DNA from: Brachyhypopomus gauderio
Lineage: Eukaryota; Chordata; Actinopteri; Gymnotiformes; Hypopomidae
Assembly (NCBI RefSeq): GCF_052324685.1
Contig: NC_135212.1
Coordinates: 6,671,278 to 6,735,277 of the forward strand
Length of the DNA stretch: 64,000 bases
Direction of reading: 5' to 3'
Numbering within the stretch: the stretch's first letter is position 1; each line of letters begins with the position of its first letter. The position numbers and the translations under genes are program-made. This document shows, piece after piece, positions 58,961-64,000 of the stretch. Under the pieces are notes generated by a model that made no database searches, had not been told where the DNA came from, and saw only the letters and a list, made by a program, of their open reading frames with translations.

Positions 58961-61900
58961 GTAGGTCGCTGGATAGTTGTGGTTGTATTTAAAACAAAAC
59001 CGGAGATTGGACATATCCACCGGTAGGATATAATTCGTTGCTGTAGCGGAGAGTGGCGCGAAGTAGTGCTGTGACCGGGAGGAGGAGAGGGGAGCTGTCG
59101 GTGTTCTCCCGGTGATTGGACTCGCCTTCATATCGAAACTAGGTCAGTAGTTCAGTAGAGCAAACTCTTGTAATCGAAGATTTGCGCTGGATGTTAGTCG
59201 GAGAAATTGTTCCAAAAACCGGGACGTAGGGCTATAATCAGCGTTACCGTTTGCAAATGTTTTGCTGTAAGCAACATGTTTTGCACTTTACAGTTCGTCT
59301 TCGGTGTATCTGTGCTGCCTGAATCTGTAGTTTGCTCATAGACTTCTAGCAAGGCCCGACAGTACACCGAAAAGATTTGAGGCTGCGCCAATAAAATATT
59401 GTTGTAACATCGCTTTTTATTTATCCTATTGTTTTCTAGTTGTTTTTGAATGACTCAAACTATATTTATATGTTTCAAGAATGTAAAGATACAACGCACT
59501 TACTATGGGTTATAACATGACTTTTGTTGTTCAAATAGGTCTTCCATGCAATGATAATAAAACATTAGTATAATTATTTAGGATTTACGCACATTATGTG
59601 TGTACGTTCATCAGAGTAAGATGTTAATGGTTTCTTTTTTTTAGTCATTTAAGTTTCTTCTTAAGTTTCTTCCTTTTGCTATTGTTCCTTAACCTACGTT
59701 ATAGTAACGTGCTTGAATGGTTTTACTGGCGTCCGCCCAAGGCTTAATACTAAGCGTTATGATTAGTCATTTTCGGGTTTTTTTTCGCGGAACTTGCACA
59801 GATCAACTGGCACTCCTATGTATAGATCCACCAATTATTTGTCAGTTATACACAACTAATATGTTCTGAATTGAAATTCTGTTGCAGGGTGTATGGTGAC
59901 GAATAAAGTGCATCTCTCCTTTGGAAAATGAGTTGCGTACGAGCAAAATAAAGTCATGTCGACGGATTCCTGACAATGAATTGAATGGGTTAAAATGTGA
60001 CTCGGATGTGGCCACTGACTTTATACAGTTGGTGTTTTACTACGCAAGGGAACGACGTGGTCTGATTGTAACGCGTGAACGGAGTCTCGCGCCGTGACGG
60101 TTGTGTAATATCTGGGTCAAACTCCGCACGCTCGTGGGCCGGCTCCGTCATGCGTTGTTTACCGTTACTTCACGAGCTTTGATTAAACTGAAAACTTCGG
60201 AAGCAAAAGTATAGGAAAAGCACTATTGGGCGAAAATATCAATTTAAACGATGTAAAATATTTATATATGTATATAAAGTTGTCAAGAAATGCACTGCTA
60301 TTAGACTATTACATTATTATTATGGTCTTGTTTGGTCTGGAGTTCATGTCGTGGTGGACTTAATAAAACGCTTCTTTACACCTAAACTAAAGATAACTGG
60401 AGTTGTGAACCTATACGTTACATTTTTAAACTCTCAACTTTGAATATTTACCTCTACGTTTAATGTTTGATTAATATTTATCGTTTAGACTTAAATATAG
60501 CCTAATCCTTATCGGATGTTTAGTGATCAGTGATCAGAAAATCAAAAATGTTCGCAGCGACAAATCAGTCTTAAGTTAAATACATGTTAACCTATGTTAA
60601 AGCTTCTCTAATGAAATGGCTTGACGCGAGGCAGCGTGTTTCTGTGGAGTTCCTGGAGGGAGTTTAAATGACGCTCCAGTGAAACACCATTTTTGTGGCT
60701 CTGCACATCTGCTTAGCCTCTCTGCCTCGGTGGTTCGTTTACATCAGATTTTCTCCAGATACAATACAGAATAAACATTTATCATGAACAGGAGGTTTTA
60801 ACGCTTTTTTAGACAGTTAAAAACAGTTCATACTGAAAAAAAAACAGTGAGGATAACGCACAAAACCTTACGGGAGTTCAGCTTAATGAACGACCTTAGA
60901 GATGAAAAAAGAAGTGGTGTAAAAGTGCCTTCTGCTGTCGAATGCTTATTTCTGAAATTACGCTTTAGGGCGTAAAAACCTTCTTCTTCAGTCACGTGTC
61001 TTGGTTACGCTTGAATGTATTTTTGTAATTTTGTTCTGAATTCCCCTCATTATGTTATTAAATGAGTTGCACGTGTGTGTTTTGCCAACTGCTTCAGTTC
61101 AAGAAGCAGGAGTGAAAACGTGTCATTCCGACACCCCGGGCATCTTGTATCCTACGCACGGTACTTGGCACTCTGAAAGTCATGACGTTAAAAGGAATGT
61201 TTTTCATCAAAGTAGGCTAGCTGGATGGGGAAATATTTCCACGCGTCATATCTGTACTGCTGCCTTGTTCTGTGTGGCTAGTTCAGGTGGGCAGCTTCGA
61301 AGGACACCCCCTGACCACAAGCCGTGGGGATCCCTGGTGACTAAGCAATGCGAAGGCCCTTGTCTATATAGACTCCAGTATGTTTCGTCTGCCTGTTTGT
61401 AAATCTGTTTCAGATACAAAGTGCTTCTTGTGGAAATGCAGATGGAAGATTGTGACATGGAGTTGGTGATGTAAGCACTCGCTTCCAACACTTTTCCTAC
61501 TGCTGAATCACTTGTTCTAGGCCAGAAACAATGGTGCTGTTCAGCCCCCAAAATGTTGCCTGTCTAGAAACAACAAACCTGTGACACAAGTGTTGGAAAG
61601 GCGGGGTCCTATCATCACCTTGTAAAGTTGTTAACCCGCCCTTACTACCATTTACAATGAAAAGCACAAGAGCCACAGTAAATACAGCAGTACTGAATCA
61701 TCACTGGTCCGCACAAGAAGGAAACTCGTGACATGTCGTTTATACGAAGTCTGCCGGCTTCTGTGTTAATATGACATTTACATATGTGACCACTGAGCTC
61801 TCAGACTAGAAGACATGCGTGTGTTCTTAAAGGCTTCTCCAGTTCACAGGCACCAATTCTGGCACAAGCACCAGGACATTGTTGGTGGAAAAGTTGTATG

Positions 61901-62230
61901 AGAAACTGAAGTGACATGAACTCAGTGATGTAAACACTCCTCTGAGATACACTGGAGAGTGTCTCGGCTACAAAGGAGTAAGAAGATGACTGGAAGATTT
62001 TCTAGTTCGAGAGTGCTTGGAAATCATATTCCGTCTAATGTACAACACTAAGATGGGAAATTAAAGTAACACTTTACACTCCCCCTGTGTCTGTCTGCTT
62101 CGGTTTACTACCTTGTTAATTCACTGTGCTTTTGAAAGTTTTGAAATGTCATCTTGATTCAACAAGTATGAAGACGGCTGAGATTTCAGTGCATTATCAG
62201 ACATTTCATTACTTTATTGTCATCACAAAC
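58961..62230. other. Presumed intron of the plus-strand gene; no exon recognised
   Basis: The first 200 bases remain CpG-rich. After that the sequence is AT-rich and apparently unique. I read both strands and see no exon with supporting splice sites or a known protein. Confidence 0.4.
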
Positions 62231-62234
62231 TTGG

Positions 62235-62390
62235 AAGCTGTCGAGCAGGTAGGTGGTGCATGGTACTAGCAACCTCCAGGGTCAAGGGTTAGATTCCCAA
62301 GGCCAGAATGCTTGTCACTCTGGTAATGATTTAAGACTGGATAAGATAATCGGGCGGATGCTGTAAGTGTCATATAAGTACAAAAATGAT
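62235..62390 (+). mobile_element. Possible decayed tRNA-derived SINE
   Basis: A tRNA-like order of boxes is visible: AGGTAGGTGGTGCATGGTAC with A-box character, then GGGTTAGATTCCC with B-box character 35-40 bases later, followed by a short tRNA-unrelated tail. It is too diverged to name. Confidence 0.4.
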
Positions 62391-62539
62391 TTTACTAAAA
62401 CTGGTCATATTTTGTTTGGCATGCTGAGCTAGCTTGGGTTCTAAAAGTTGGCAGTTACGAATGAGGAGTAGTTGATTTAATGTTTGCAACCAATTTTCCA
62501 TTTTATATTTGAAAACACTTTCTTATGCTGAATGCAGTA

Positions 62540-64000
62540 GCAGTTATCTTCTACAAACTGTTTGCAGTCATGGTAAAAATGAATTTAAGGAGCATACTTA
62601 AAAAAGAAGCTAAAGAGAAGGCATATAGCAATCTGTATGAGAAGTTGGACACTAAGGAAGGGGAAAGGGTCTGTACAGATTGGCCAGACAGAAACCGTGA
62701 TGGGCAGTATGTGCAGCAGGTTAGGATGATAAAGGATAAAGATGGGAATGTGTTGTCTGGTGAGGAGAGTGTCTTGGGAAGGTGGAAAGAGTATTTTGAG
62801 GAACTGATGAATCAAGAGAATGAAAGGGAGAGAAGGTTAGAAGAGGTAGAGGTTGTGAATCAGGAAGTGCCCCAGGTGAGCAAGGAGGAAGTAAGGGCTG
62901 CAATTCGGAGAATGAAGTGTGGTAAGGCAGTTGGACCGGATGATATTCCAGTGGAGGCATGGAAATGTTTGGGAGAGACAGCAGTGGAGTTTTTTACTGG
63001 GTTATTTAACAGAATCTTGGAAGGTCAGAAGATGCCTGAGGAGTGGAGACGAAGCATAATGGTGCCGATTTTCAAGAATAAGGGTGACGTTCAGAACTGT
63101 AGTAATTACAGGGGAATAAAGTTGATCAGTCACAGCCTGAAAATCTGGGAAAGAGTAGTGGAAGCTAGGCTTAGAGGAGAGGTAGAGATCTGTGAGCAGC
63201 AGTATGGTTTCATGCCAGCTAAGTGCACCACAGATGCTATGTTTGCTTTGAGAGTGTTAATGGAGAAGTATAGGGAAGGACAGAAGGAGTTACATTGTGT
63301 GTTTGTTGACTTAGAGAAAGCTTATGATCGAGTACCGAGTCAGGAGCTGTGGTATTGTATGAGGAAGTCAGGAGTAGCAGAAAAGTATGTGAGGGTGGTG
63401 CAGGATATATATGAGAACAGTGTGACAGCAGTGAGATGTGCGGTAGGAATGACAGACGGGTTTAAAGTGGGGGTAGGACTACATCAGGGATCAGCCCTGA
63501 GTCCCTTCCTGTTCACAGTTGTCATGGACAGACTGATGGACGAGGTTAGGCAGGAGTCCCCTTGGACTATGATGTTTGCTGATGACATTGTGATCTGTAG
63601 TGAGAGTAGGGAGCAGGTGGAGGTGAGCTTGGAAAGATGGAGATATGCTTTGGAGAGCAGGGGACTGAAAGTGAGCAGGAGTAAAACAGAGTACGTATGT
63701 GTGAATGAGAGGGCAGACTGTGGACAGGTCCAGTTACAAGGAGTTGATTTGGTGAAGGTTGACGAGTTTACCTACTTAGGGTCGAGGGTACAGAGTAATG
63801 GAGGAAGTGAAAGAGAGGTAAAGAAGAGTGCAGGCAGGGTGGTGTGGATGGCATAAAGTGTCTGGGGTGATCTGTGATAGAAGGGTGTCGGCTAGAATGA
63901 AAGGAAAGATCTATAGGATGGTAGTGAGACCTGCTATGTTGTATGGACTGGAGACGGTGGCACTGACAAAGAGACAGGTGAGGGAGATGGAGGTGTCTGA
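62540..64000 (+). mobile_element. 5'-truncated RTE-like non-LTR retrotransposon, reverse transcriptase
   Basis: A frame from 62525 to 63856 encodes most of a non-LTR reverse transcriptase: a linker (NLYEKLDTKEGE), the finger motif KCGKAVGPDDIPVEAWK, NYRGIKLISHSLKIWERVV, QYGFMPAKCTTDAMFAL, VFVDLEKAYDRVP with the first catalytic aspartate, GLHQGSALSPFLF, and the FADD active-site box. The apurinic endonuclease domain that should come first is missing, so this is a 5' truncation, as usual for such elements. Near 63822-63830 the frame shifts, consistent with loss of two bases. The C-terminal part continues in another frame up to the window edge (GKIYRMVVRPAMLYGLET). It is inactive as it stands. 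The family resembles RTE-type elements common in fishes; the exact clade is not certain. Confidence 0.88.

Overview
The window is vertebrate nuclear DNA and almost certainly teleost. It has intron-rich genes with GT-AG junctions and many microsatellites. It also carries Tc1, hAT, L2-like and RTE-like elements typical of fish, plus a chitin synthase gene, which amniotes and mammals lack but many fishes keep. Everything here was read from the sequence alone. Gene names rest on recognising protein motifs of well-known families, and exon ends on splice consensus plus phase continuity.

Layout. 1-9.2 kb: transposon- and minisatellite-rich DNA, interpreted as intron 1 of ube2n (minus strand), whose 10-codon first coding exon lies at 9270-9241 beside a CpG-rich promoter. 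10.06-12.67 kb: a 2.6-kb unclassified interspersed repeat. 13.62-14.63 kb: c1qtnf4 (plus strand, two C1q domains). 23.2-15.1 kb: a 19-exon chitin synthase (minus), converging on c1qtnf4. 41.0-26.7 kb: nr1h4, the bile-acid receptor FXR (minus, 9 coding exons, about 481 aa). 55.7-46.2 kb: slc17a8, the vesicular glutamate transporter VGLUT3 (minus, 12 coding exons, about 585 aa). 58.4-59.0 kb: a CpG-rich region with a probable first coding exon of an unidentified plus-strand gene. 62.5 kb to the end: a 5'-truncated non-LTR retrotransposon.

slc17a8, nr1h4 and chitin synthase lie head to tail on one strand. The slc17a8-nr1h4 pair is adjacent in human (12q23), and ube2n is also on human 12q, so much of the order is ancestral. 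I see no evidence that these genes form a functional pathway: the products act in synaptic vesicles, in the nucleus, at the plasma membrane (chitin synthesis), in secretion and in ubiquitin signalling.

The most unusual structure is the association of tandem repeats with splice junctions. The clearest case is in nr1h4. There the 3' end of the second zinc-finger exon, including its splice donor, has been amplified into about 47 copies of a 33-bp unit. Seven intact GTAAGT donors survive, and the first duplicate would add exactly 11 residues in frame at the site where mammalian FXR isoforms differ by a four-residue alternative-donor insert. Other junction-abutting repeats affect nr1h4 (two more exons), slc17a8 (three acceptors, one of them triplicated) and chitin synthase (one donor). 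I did not find a wholly unknown multi-gene system.
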